A DNA stretch of 64,000 bases from Acidimicrobiia bacterium (lineage in GTDB: Bacteria > Actinomycetota > Acidimicrobiia > Acidimicrobiales > Bin134), in NCBI GenBank assembly GCA_022822905.1, contig JAJDYE010000016.1, positions 278,731 through 342,730 of the forward strand, given 5' to 3'. The translations under genes and the position numbers were made by a program. The notes below the pieces were generated by a model. The model did not search any database, had not been told where the DNA came from, and worked only from the letters and a program-made list of their open reading frames with translations. Positions 55,437 through 63,277 of the stretch are shown in pieces; within the stretch, counting starts at the first letter, position 1; every line of letters starts with the position of its first letter.

Positions 55437-56198
55437 TCAGCCGCCGTCTGGCAACTGGACGACTGGAACGTTCTCGTCGAGGCTCTCGTCGAACTGTACC
55501 GGCCCCTCGGGCTGGGAGAGGTCAGCCACCAGCGACGGCGACACCCCGAGCAGATCGTTGATGGTGGGAGGCAGCGGCACCACGGCGTCTCGAGGGGCCA
55601 GGGCAATGGTGAAGGCCTCGCCGTCTTTCTGGAAGCGAACATCGCCGAAGTCCGAGTAGATCCGCTCGTCGGGCTCAGCGGCTACTGCGGTGAGCGCAGT
55701 AGACCAGCGCACGATCTGCACCACCGCCGGCTGCCCGTCGCAAACCGCATCCACGGCGCTGATCAAACCGAACTCCTCGGCGAAGATGCCGTTCTGGTCA
55801 ATGTTAACGAACATCGCATCAAAGAATTTGTCCATGACGGCGTCTTTGCCGGTGGCGTTGGCGGTGAACGGGTGAATGTGGATCAACCCGTCGGCGTGGG
55901 AGTGGATGCCCTCGGGGTCGTAGGGATAGCCCTGGCTGTTTCGCCGGCCCTCGAAAATGGGCTGGTGGGCTCCGCCGCCGTCGGTGCAGTCCCACACCGT
56001 GTAGGCCGAGTGCCAGTGGTCGCTGAGGCCGGGACGGGCCTCTTCATCGCGCTGGGTGCGGGCAATGGCCACCACCGCAATGCCGATCAGGATGATGAGC
56101 ACCACCACGGCGGGAAAGCCGATGAGCCGGCGCTGCTGTCCGACCCCGCCCATCGCCGCGGCCCGCGCCACCTTTCGAGAACCAGAGGCTCTTGCCAC
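55437..56198 (-). CDS. Hypothetical membrane-anchored His-rich protein
   Basis: 253 residues from GTG 56198. One N-terminal membrane helix (about 28-46, FPAVVVLIILIGIAVVAIA), then an extracytoplasmic domain with DHWHSAYTVWDCTDGGGAH and GIHSHADGLIHIHPF (about 57-112), a cluster of seven His plus a Cys-containing loop that looks suited to bind a transition metal. The rest is mixed and ends in an acidic, Pro-rich tail. The H-x-W-H and GIHSHADGLIHIHPF set recurs in actinobacterial hypothetical proteins, but I know of no function. Expressed 7 nt upstream of the nucleotidyltransferase, from its own -10 box. Confidence 0.6.
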   Translation of the reverse strand: MARASGSRKVARAAAMGGVGQQRRLIGFPAVVVLIILIGIAVVAIARTQRDEEARPGLSDHWHSAYTVWDCTDGGGAHQPIFEGRRNSQGYPYDPEGIHSHADGLIHIHPFTANATGKDAVMDKFFDAMFVNIDQNGIFAEEFGLISAVDAVCDGQPAVVQIVRWSTALTAVAAEPDERIYSDFGDVRFQKDGEAFTIALAPRDAVVPLPPTINDLLGVSPSLVADLSQPEGPVQFDESLDENVPVVQLPDGG

Positions 56199-56206
56199 GG
56201 CTCAAC

Positions 56207-56212
56207 AGGCTA
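56207..56212 (-). promoter_or_regulatory. -10 box of His-rich protein gene
   Basis: TAGCCT on the minus strand, 8 nt from GTG 56198. Confidence 0.45.
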
Positions 56213-56229
56213 CCGCCCCGATTGTGCGA

Positions 56230-57483
56230 TCAGCGCATCAACCGCCGGAACAGCTCCAAGTACTGCCCGGCCACTTCCTGGAGCCCGGCGGCCTGCTCGG
56301 CATAGGCCCGGCCTCGCCGCCCCATGTCAACCAGTCCATCGGGATCATCGGCCATCCGGGCCACCGCAGCACAGAAAGCGTCGACGTCTTCGGGGTCAAC
56401 CGTGGTGCCCGCTCCAGAGGCGTCCAGCAGCTTCTCCACCTCGCTGCCCCGATCCACGCTGGCCAGCACCGGGCGGCCTGCGGCCAGCACCGAGTACACC
56501 TTGGAGGGCACGCTGGTGGTTCCGAGTCCGGCCCGCAGCAGCACCAAGTGCAGATCAGCGGCCGCCAGTACTTCCGCCAACCGCTCGGGCGGCTGCCAGC
56601 CCACCAGGTGCAGGGTGTCGAGGCGCTGGGCCGCTGCCGCCACTGCCGAACGGGCCACGCCGTCGCCGTTGACCACGAAGTGCACATCGGTTCTCCCTTG
56701 GCCCGCTAACCGTTCGGCGGCTGAAATCACCAGCTCCAAGGGTTGGGAGTGGCCCAGGTTTCCGGCGTACATAACTACGGTGGTTTCGCCGTCGTCCAGC
56801 CCCAATTCGGCCCGATACCGGTTGTGCCGATCCGACGGGGTGATGCGGTCTGCGTCAGCCGCATTGGGGATCACCACCACCTTGTCCGGGTCGACCCCGG
56901 GGGCCAGCTTGGCCCGCACGTTGGCGGCCATTCCCTCCGACAGCACACTCACGGCCGCGGCCCGCCGATACACCCAGCGCTCCAGCCGGCTGGCCGCGGC
57001 CACCACCCTGGCATTCTGCAAGACACCGGTGTCCACCGCCGCGTCGGGAAACACGTCTTGAACGTTGAACACCAGGGGTGCCCGGCCCCGCCAGGCGGCC
57101 GCCCACCCCGCGGCGCCCAGCGTGAGCGGGGGCGACATGGCGAACACCACGTCGCAGCGGCCCGCAGCCATCACAGCATCAACGCCGGCCAGCGCAGTGA
57201 ACCCGGCAAACGACGCCGCCCGGGCCGCCAGCCGCCTCTTGTCGGCGGGAAACGGATGCCAGCGCCTGATCCGACCCCACGGCTCCTGCTGGGTGCGCAC
57301 CAGCCGCCCCGACCATCCGCCTGCAACTGCATGGTCTCGATACCACGGGAGGCTGGTGATGATTTCCACTCGGTGGCCCCGGGCCGTCCACTGCTCGCAG
57401 ACGGCGGTCATAACCTCCCCGGTGGGAGCGGTGTCGGGCGCATAGTGCGGACACAGCACCAGGATCGAGAGCGGCACCGTCAT
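56230..57483 (-). CDS. Glycosyltransferase family 4 (WcaI-like)
   Basis: 417 residues, GT-B fold. LSILVLCPHYAPDTAPTGEV at the start, DVVFAMSPPLTLG, an intermediate YRRAAAVSVLSEGMAANV, then the nucleotide-sugar half VVIPNAADADR, VVMYAGNLGHSQPLELV, LHLVGWQPPERLAEVLAAADLHLVLLRAGLGTTSVPSKVYSVLAAGRPVLA with the E-x7-E-like donor site. Acts in the surface polysaccharide locus, probably retaining. Overlaps the next upstream GT by 4 nt (ATGA). Similar to UDP/GDP-sugar transferases that use an undecaprenyl-linked acceptor, but the acceptor is unknown. Confidence 0.87.
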   Translation of the reverse strand: MTVPLSILVLCPHYAPDTAPTGEVMTAVCEQWTARGHRVEIITSLPWYRDHAVAGGWSGRLVRTQQEPWGRIRRWHPFPADKRRLAARAASFAGFTALAGVDAVMAAGRCDVVFAMSPPLTLGAAGWAAAWRGRAPLVFNVQDVFPDAAVDTGVLQNARVVAAASRLERWVYRRAAAVSVLSEGMAANVRAKLAPGVDPDKVVVIPNAADADRITPSDRHNRYRAELGLDDGETTVVMYAGNLGHSQPLELVISAAERLAGQGRTDVHFVVNGDGVARSAVAAAAQRLDTLHLVGWQPPERLAEVLAAADLHLVLLRAGLGTTSVPSKVYSVLAAGRPVLASVDRGSEVEKLLDASGAGTTVDPEDVDAFCAAVARMADDPDGLVDMGRRGRAYAEQAAGLQEVAGQYLELFRRLMR

Positions 57484-58619
57484 CCCGCCACCTTGGCGTA
57501 CAGTCCGCTGAGCTCCGCCCCCGGGTCGAGGTCGGCCAGCTCCAGAACTCTGGACCTTCCCGCCGCGCTCAGCTCGTGACGGGCATCGCCATCTTCCACC
57601 AGCTTGCCGATGGCGTCAGCCCACTGGTCCTCGTCGTCAGGATCCAGAAGTCGCCCGCCCGCTCCCACAACCTCCGGCAACGCCCCCGCATCGGCGGCCA
57701 CCACCGGGCAACCGCGGGCCATGGCCTCAACCACCGGAAGGCCGTAGCCCTCATAACGAGACGGGAAAACCATGGCCACTGCCTGCCGGAACAGGCCGTC
57801 GAGCACTGCTCTGGGTATACGGCCCAACCGGTGCCACTTGCTCCCCACTCCCAGCTCGTCGGCCAGATGGTCCAGCTTGGCGTCACGGGGGCCGGGCCCT
57901 CCCGAGGCCACCAGCGCCACATCCACCCCATCGGCAGCCAGCCGGGCCAACGCCCTCAGCAACACCTCGTGGTTCTTGTGGGGGTAGGCCACGGCCGGAT
58001 AGAGCACGAATGGGTGGGACAAGTCCGGCTCTGCCGCGGCCAGCGGCATCTCCGAAGCACCCGAGGAAGCGTCCACCGGTGCGGGGAGCACCACTACTCG
58101 CTCGGGGTCAACGCCGAGGCGCTCCACAAGGCGACTCCGGCAAAACTCGCTCACGGTCACAACCACCTCTGCCCCGCGCACCGACCGCGGCAGCATGGTC
58201 TTCAAGTACAGCCGCTTGATCAAACTGAATCGCTTGGGATGGTCCAACGGCTGCAAATCGTGGATGGTCACGATTGCCGGGCGTATGCCCATCCAGGGCA
58301 CGGTTCCCCCGAAGTGGTGGACCAATGAGATTCCGCGGCGGCGGCATTGCACTGCCAGCCAGGAGTTCTCCATCAGCACCCGCAACGGTCGGCTTTTGCC
58401 CACCGGCGATTTCACCACCTCGAAGCGCTCCGCCAGCGCCGGGTGGGCCTCGGCGAAGCCAGGCGGGCCGAATAAGGTCAAACGCACCGAAGAATCCAAC
58501 GGAATGGCCGAGAGCATCCTGACCGCGTAGTCCTCGGTGCCCCCTACCCGGCCCGACCGCAGCCACAACAGGTTCACGCCCACGTGCGCCGTCGAGTCAG
58601 GCAAGGCATCCGAGCCCAT
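57480..58619 (-). CDS. Glycosyltransferase family 4
   Basis: 379 residues, GT-B. VNLLWLRSGRVGGTEDYAVRML, IVTIHDLQPLDHPKRFSLIK, VVTVSEFCRSRLVERLGVDPERVVVLPAPVD, FVLYPAVAYPHKNHEVLLRAL, LGRIPRAVLDGLFRQAVAMVFPSRYEGYGLPVVEAMARGCPVVAADAGALPEVVGAGG (the E-x7-E donor motif). A probable mannosyl- or rhamnosyltransferase. One-base overlap with the upstream GT gene and 4-nt overlap with the downstream one show a three-GT operon. Confidence 0.87.
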   Translation of the reverse strand: MGSDALPDSTAHVGVNLLWLRSGRVGGTEDYAVRMLSAIPLDSSVRLTLFGPPGFAEAHPALAERFEVVKSPVGKSRPLRVLMENSWLAVQCRRRGISLVHHFGGTVPWMGIRPAIVTIHDLQPLDHPKRFSLIKRLYLKTMLPRSVRGAEVVVTVSEFCRSRLVERLGVDPERVVVLPAPVDASSGASEMPLAAAEPDLSHPFVLYPAVAYPHKNHEVLLRALARLAADGVDVALVASGGPGPRDAKLDHLADELGVGSKWHRLGRIPRAVLDGLFRQAVAMVFPSRYEGYGLPVVEAMARGCPVVAADAGALPEVVGAGGRLLDPDDEDQWADAIGKLVEDGDARHELSAAGRSRVLELADLDPGAELSGLYAKVAG

Positions 58620-59755
58620 CAGCCAGCCAGCTCCCGATAGACATCCAACAGCCCCTCAGCAGTGCGCTTCCAGGTGAACTCAGTCAGCGCCCGCTCTCGG
58701 CCCTGTGAGCCCAGACAAGCCGCAGAAGCCTCGTCGTCGAGCACACCGGCCAGGGCGTCGGCGATCCCCTCCGGCCGAGTGGGATCCACCAGCATTCCCG
58801 CCTCACCGGCCACCTCGGCAGTGGACCCCGTCGCCGACGTCACCACCGGCGTCTCCTGCACCATCGCCTCCAGCACCGGCAGGCCGAAGCCCTCGGTCAG
58901 GCTCGGATAACACACCGCCTGGGCGGCCCTCATCAGCGCCCGCTTGTCGGCCTCGGCCACAAACCCCAAACGGCGAATCCGCGGCCCCGAGGAGGCCAGG
59001 GCCCCGTCCAGCTTTGACTTCGACGCAGCCAGATCGCGGTCGAGGTTCGACTTCCAACCCGTCGGGCCCACCAGCACCAACTCCTCGGCCCTTTCCCCCA
59101 GCAACTGCCACGCCTCCAACAAGCCGGCCAGGTTCTTGCGGGGCTCTTCCGTCCCCACCCAGAGCACGAACCTGTCGGCCAGCTGAAATCGCTGTCGCAC
59201 TTCCTCGGCCTCCGGTAACGGCACCAAGCGGTCATCAGCCCAGTACGGAACGACGCGCACCCGGTCGGCGTCGATCCCGGCCCGCACGCAGTCATCCGCC
59301 GTGTGCTGCGACGGGCACACCACGATGTCGGCTTCGTCGCGAGTCAAGTTCAGGGACTGAGCAAAAAACCGCAGGCCTCGTGGCGTGAAGTGGTCGGGAT
59401 GGCGCAAGAACGCCAAATCGTTGACCGTCACCGCCAACGGAGCAGTCCGAGGGGGCACCGCCATGCCGGTGGCGTGAATGGCGTCCACCCGGCCGACCGC
59501 CCTTGGAACGGAAGGCCGACGCATGTGGTGCCAGCACCAGTACAGCCCGACGCGAGGCATCGGCAGAGCAGCCACCGGGATTCCGGGAGCGAACGGCTCC
59601 TCAGGAAAACTCCGGTGCCAGGCCGAAACCCCCACCATCTCGGGAGGCGCCGACAGCCGCCCCAGAGCCTCCACACACCCGAGCGCGGCCGTCGCCGTTC
59701 CCCCCGGCACCCGATGCCAGCACTGCTCCAGCGTGATCGCCACTCGCACTGCCAC
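58619..59755 (-). CDS. Glycosyltransferase family 4
   Basis: 378 residues from GTG 59755; a longer frame upstream reads through the divergent fcl region and was rejected. GT-B fold: VAITLEQCWHRVPGGTATAALG, LAVTVNDLAFLRHPDHFTPRG, VCPSQHTADDCVRAGIDADRVRVVPY, FVLWVGTEEPRKNLAGLLEAW, LMRAAQAVCYPSLTEGFGLPVLEAMVQETPVVTSATGSTAEV (donor site with the E-x7-E). First of three consecutive GTs on this strand; the promoter region shares its bases with the fcl promoter. Confidence 0.87.
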   Translation of the reverse strand: MAVRVAITLEQCWHRVPGGTATAALGCVEALGRLSAPPEMVGVSAWHRSFPEEPFAPGIPVAALPMPRVGLYWCWHHMRRPSVPRAVGRVDAIHATGMAVPPRTAPLAVTVNDLAFLRHPDHFTPRGLRFFAQSLNLTRDEADIVVCPSQHTADDCVRAGIDADRVRVVPYWADDRLVPLPEAEEVRQRFQLADRFVLWVGTEEPRKNLAGLLEAWQLLGERAEELVLVGPTGWKSNLDRDLAASKSKLDGALASSGPRIRRLGFVAEADKRALMRAAQAVCYPSLTEGFGLPVLEAMVQETPVVTSATGSTAEVAGEAGMLVDPTRPEGIADALAGVLDDEASAACLGSQGRERALTEFTWKRTAEGLLDVYRELAG

Positions 59756-59796
59756 GATTCTGCCAGCCCGAACCCAACAAGCACGCCGCGGACCAC

Positions 59797-59802
59797 TAGT
59801 CT
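59797..59802 (+). promoter_or_regulatory. -10 box of GDP-fucose-synthase-like gene
   Basis: TAGTCT, 8 nt before ATG 59811. Confidence 0.45.
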
Positions 59803-59810
59803 GAGAACCG

Positions 59811-60788
59811 ATGAGCGGCTTCTGGGCAGGCAAGCGGGTTCTGGTCACCGGAGGCACCGGATTCTTGGGCCAGGCGGTTTGCCGACTGCTCAACCAGGCC
59901 GAGCCCGCCTTGCTGGCCGCCCCGTCCAGCGCCGACTACGACCTGCGCAGCACTACAGATACGCAGAGGCTGCTCGCCGACATCCAGCCCGATGCAGTGA
60001 TTCACCTGGCTGCCCGGGTCGGGGGCATCGGCGCCAACCAGGAGAGACCCGCCGATCTCTACCTCCACAACCTGCTGATGGGCACCAACGTCATCGAGCA
60101 GTGCCGATTGGCGCAGACCGATCGCCTTGTTGTGGTGGGCACCATCTGCTCGTACCCGAAGTACACAAAGGTGCCATTCTCCGAAGACTCACTGTGGACC
60201 GGCTACCCCGAGGAGACCAACGCCCCCTATGGAGTGGCCAAGCTGGCCCAGCTCGTGCAGCTTCAGGCCAACCGCGAGCAATATGGCCAGCAGGGCATAT
60301 ATCTGATGCCCACCAACCTCTATGGCCCGGGCGACAAGTTCCACCCATCGGCGTCCCATGTGATCCCCGCGCTCATCAAGAAATGCGTCGATGCCATCGA
60401 AGCCGGCCAAGACAGCATCGAGGTCTGGGGCACGGGCACGGCCAGCCGAGAGTTCCTCTATGTGGACGACGCCGCCAAAGGCATCCTGTTGGCGGCCGAG
60501 CACTACCGGGGCGCAGAGCCGGTCAACTTGGGGGCAGACCAGGAGATTGCGGTCAAAGAGCTCGTGGAGGATGTGGCCGAAGTCACCGGTTTCACCGGTC
60601 GGATCGAGTGGAATTCCTCCCGGCCCGACGGCCAACCCCGCCGCTGCGTGGACCCCAGCCGGGCCAAGAGGTTGTTCGGCTTCGAGGCCTCCACCCCCTT
60701 CGCTGAGGGATTGCGCCGCACCTACGAGTGGTACTTGGCCAATCGTCAGGAGGCCGAGTCCCGAGGGCTTTCCAACACCGCTCGGTAG
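59811..60788 (+). CDS. fcl: GDP-L-fucose synthase-like NAD-dependent epimerase
   Basis: 325 residues. RVLVTGGTGFLGQAVCRLL (Rossmann), AVIHLAARVGGIGANQERPADLYLHNLLMG, VVVGTICSYPKYTKVPFSEDSLWTGYPEETNAPYGVAKLAQ and IYLMPTNLYGPGDKFHPSASHVIPALIKK are diagnostic of GDP-4-keto-6-deoxy-mannose 3,5-epimerase/reductases. Catalytic Tyr-x3-Lys (YGVAK) is present; the Ser of the E. coli enzyme is replaced within GTICSYPK, as in the Leptospira-like subgroup. It uses the product of gmd. Its last 43 nt overlap the 3' end of the LCP gene on the other strand. Confidence 0.85.
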   Translation: MSGFWAGKRVLVTGGTGFLGQAVCRLLNQAEPALLAAPSSADYDLRSTTDTQRLLADIQPDAVIHLAARVGGIGANQERPADLYLHNLLMGTNVIEQCRLAQTDRLVVVGTICSYPKYTKVPFSEDSLWTGYPEETNAPYGVAKLAQLVQLQANREQYGQQGIYLMPTNLYGPGDKFHPSASHVIPALIKKCVDAIEAGQDSIEVWGTGTASREFLYVDDAAKGILLAAEHYRGAEPVNLGADQEIAVKELVEDVAEVTGFTGRIEWNSSRPDGQPRRCVDPSRAKRLFGFEASTPFAEGLRRTYEWYLANRQEAESRGLSNTAR

Positions 60789-62143
60789 TCGGCACCCACC
60801 ACCAGCTCCACATCGGCGCCGCCAATTCCACCCACCTGCTCCAGAAGCGGCGCGGGCTCGATGAAGCGGGCCAGGGTCGTCGCCTGTTCCACGGCAGCCT
60901 CGGTGTGGCGGATAGCGGTTCTGGCCACATCGAACCGGTCGGCGTTGCCCCGGTCCACCACCGAGAACCCGACCCGTTCCAACTCCGCCTCCACTCCGGC
61001 CACGGTGCCCGACGAGGTGCCGTTGAGGATCCGCACCCGCACACTGGCCAGGCTCCCGGCCCGGAAGAATTCCAGCACCGGCTGGGCGTCGTTTTCCAGC
61101 AGCAGCACCTGTTTGCCGTCGATGGTGGCGTCAACCACCGGCAGCTTGTACCGCTCTATTTGGTCCACGGAGAACGACCGGAACTCGTCACCCAGATCGA
61201 CGAGCTGGCCTACCGTGATGCGATCATCGAGCGTGATGCTGGGATTGTCGTCATCGAGAAGGTCGCTGGCCACCCGCCGCAGGTTGAGCGGATTGCGGAT
61301 GCCCTTCTCCACCGCCCGCTTGAGGGTGGCCACCATGAACTCCTGCTGGCGCTGGTTGCGCTCCAAGTCGTTCCACACGCCAAGCCGCACCCAGTCGTCG
61401 TCATTGGCCGGATTGCCCCCCGGGGCCACCGTCAGCGGTCGGCGGGTTCGCACATAGGCCAGCGCGGTGTCGGCATCGAGGGTGACCACGCCCGTCTGCT
61501 CGATCCGCAATCCCAGCGAGTCGTCTCGGATCGGCTGGGCGATCTCCACCGGTACCCCGTCCACTGTGTTCACGATTCGCAGGAATCCGGCGAAGTTGAT
61601 CTCCACGTAGTGGTGAATGGGCACCCCGAGGTATTCCGACACCGTCTCGATCAAGGCCGCGGGCCCGCCGATGCCCCGGGCGGCGTTCACCCGCTCGCTC
61701 CATCCCCTGTCGGCAATCGGCACCCAGAGGTCGCGGGGAATCGACAACATGGCCACCCGGTCGGCCTCGGGGTCAATGCGCACCAGGATCACCGAGTCGG
61801 TCAGCAGCGAGTTGACGTCCCGATCTATGTGGATAGGGCTGTCAGGGTCGATTCCAGCGGCGTTGTCGATCCCCACCAGGAGAAAATTCAAGGCTCCTGC
61901 GCCGGGGTGTTCCGCGGAGTCGACTGAGGTTCCCTCCGATGCGCCCACCAAGTTCACCGGCGCTCCCACCAGGTCCAGCGACAGCCCCACCGACACCCGG
62001 GGAATCTGGCTCACCTGCGACTTCACCATGCCCAGCCCAACCGCCCCGCCCACCGCGGCCGCAAACACCAGCAGCCCGAACAGCACCACCATGAGCTGCC
62101 ACCAAGTTCTCCGGCGTGCTCCGCGCCGACGACCGCGCCTCAT
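60746..62143 (-). CDS. LytR-CpsA-Psr (LCP) family glycopolymer ligase
   Basis: 465 residues. Basic N-terminus, one membrane helix (about 17-37, LMVVLFGLLVFAAAVGGAVGL), LCP catalytic domain (about 80-320): LNFLLVGIDNA, LLTDSVILVRIDPEADRVAMLSIPRDLWVPI with the Arg/Asp substrate set, GIGGPAALIETVSEYLGVPIHHYVEINFAGFLRIVNTVDGV, and TALAYVRTRR; then a LytR_C domain (about 365-450, VRVRILNGTSSGTVAGVEAELERVGFSVV). LCP proteins attach teichoic-acid-like or arabinogalactan-type polymers to peptidoglycan, fitting the polysaccharide locus. -10 box TACACT is 8 nt upstream. Confidence 0.9.
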   Translation of the reverse strand: MRRGRRRGARRRTWWQLMVVLFGLLVFAAAVGGAVGLGMVKSQVSQIPRVSVGLSLDLVGAPVNLVGASEGTSVDSAEHPGAGALNFLLVGIDNAAGIDPDSPIHIDRDVNSLLTDSVILVRIDPEADRVAMLSIPRDLWVPIADRGWSERVNAARGIGGPAALIETVSEYLGVPIHHYVEINFAGFLRIVNTVDGVPVEIAQPIRDDSLGLRIEQTGVVTLDADTALAYVRTRRPLTVAPGGNPANDDDWVRLGVWNDLERNQRQQEFMVATLKRAVEKGIRNPLNLRRVASDLLDDDNPSITLDDRITVGQLVDLGDEFRSFSVDQIERYKLPVVDATIDGKQVLLLENDAQPVLEFFRAGSLASVRVRILNGTSSGTVAGVEAELERVGFSVVDRGNADRFDVARTAIRHTEAAVEQATTLARFIEPAPLLEQVGGIGGADVELVVGADYRAVLESPRDSAS

Positions 62144-62151
62144 TGCCCGCC

Positions 62152-62157
62152 AGTGTA
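62152..62157 (-). promoter_or_regulatory. -10 box of LCP gene
   Basis: TACACT on the minus strand, 8 nt from ATG 62143. The same hexamer precedes pabB on the opposite side of this intergenic region. Confidence 0.45.
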
Positions 62158-62194
62158 AGAGCGTGCGCCAGTAATCTTGTCGCGCTACTGCTTG

Positions 62195-62212
62195 TCCCAG
62201 CGGTTACTGGGA
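62195..62212. other. Inverted repeat in the LCP-pabB intergenic region
   Basis: TCCCAG / CTGGGA with a 6-nt centre, lying between the two divergent -10 boxes. Possible operator or hairpin; no further evidence. Confidence 0.3.
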
Positions 62213-62250
62213 TTTGGCAAATGCGAAACCCCACGCGCCTCGCAACTAAG

Positions 62251-62256
62251 TACACT
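62251..62256 (+). promoter_or_regulatory. -10 box of pabB
   Basis: TACACT, 7 nt before ATG 62264, predicting +1 at the base before the start codon. Confidence 0.45.
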
Positions 62257-62263
62257 GCACCCG

Positions 62264-63277
62264 ATGGAGGTGGCGGCTGTGGCCGTGGTGGGACACCATC
62301 TGTGTTCCAGGTTGGTCGACGTCACCGACGATTTAGGGGCATTGGAGTCCAAGGGCTTCTGGGCGGTGGCCATAGATTTCCACGGCAAGGCAGTGTGCGC
62401 CCGCTTCGACTCGGTTCGCCCAGCCCGACCCTGGAAGGGCCGCCCCTGGAAGGGGATCCCGGCCGACACCTGGAGAAGCTCGCTCGACCAATCCGAGTTC
62501 ACCTCCGGGGTTTCGGCTATCCGGGAGATGATCGCCGCCGGCGACGTCTACCAGGTGAACCTCACCCGCCACCTGAGCGCACCGCTCATCGATCCCGACA
62601 CCGACATCGCTGCGTTGGGAGCGGCGCTGGCTGAAGGAAACCCCGCACCATATGCCGCCGTGCTGCGCCTGCCCGACCACGGCGTACACATTGCCTCGGC
62701 ATCGCCCGAGCGCTTCTTGGTGCGCAACGGTCGATGGGTGGAATCGTCTCCCATCAAGGGCACCGCCGCCCACCCATCGGGGCTGACCCCCAAGGACCAA
62801 GCCGAGAACCTCATGATCGTCGATCTGGTACGCAACGACTTGGGCCGGGTGTGCGACTACGGCACGGTGAGCGTGCCCGCCCTGTTCTCCCTGGAGCATC
62901 ACCCCGGCCTGGTGCATCTGGTGAGCACCGTGCGGGGTCGACTGGCCCGCGGCTGCGGATGGCCGGAGCTGATCGACGCCACCTTCCCGCCGGGGTCGGT
63001 AACCGGCGCTCCCAAGCTGGCCGCCCTCAACGCCATCTATGCGTTGGAGCCGCAACCGCGGGGGGTGTACTGCGGCGCGGTGGGGTGGGTGGACGCCGAC
63101 CACCGGCGGGGCGATTTGAACGTGGCCATCCGCACCTTGTGGATCGAAGACGAGCACCTCCACCTCGGCACCGGAGGCGGCATCACCTACGACAGCGACC
63201 CCGAAGACGAGTGGCAGGAAACCGAGCTGAAGGCCAAGCGGCTGCTGGCCGTGGCCACCGGGGAGTACGTGCTCTAG
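62264..63277 (+). CDS. pabB: Aminodeoxychorismate synthase component I
   Basis: 337 residues from ATG 62264; an in-frame extension upstream lies in the promoter. Chorismate-binding enzyme for 4-aminobenzoate (folate) synthesis: REMIAAGDVYQVNLTRHL, SASPERFLVRNGRWVESSPIKGTA, VDLVRNDLGRVCDYGTV, HLVSTVRGRLARG, FPPGSVTGAPKLAAL and TGGGITYDSDPEDEWQET. The order is that of PabB rather than TrpE (GxTxEx differences), though the N-terminal part is short (no glutaminase-interacting extension). Its TAG shares a base with the next GTG, so it is coupled to the pabC-like gene. Confidence 0.88.
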   Translation: MEVAAVAVVGHHLCSRLVDVTDDLGALESKGFWAVAIDFHGKAVCARFDSVRPARPWKGRPWKGIPADTWRSSLDQSEFTSGVSAIREMIAAGDVYQVNLTRHLSAPLIDPDTDIAALGAALAEGNPAPYAAVLRLPDHGVHIASASPERFLVRNGRWVESSPIKGTAAHPSGLTPKDQAENLMIVDLVRNDLGRVCDYGTVSVPALFSLEHHPGLVHLVSTVRGRLARGCGWPELIDATFPPGSVTGAPKLAALNAIYALEPQPRGVYCGAVGWVDADHRRGDLNVAIRTLWIEDEHLHLGTGGGITYDSDPEDEWQETELKAKRLLAVATGEYVL

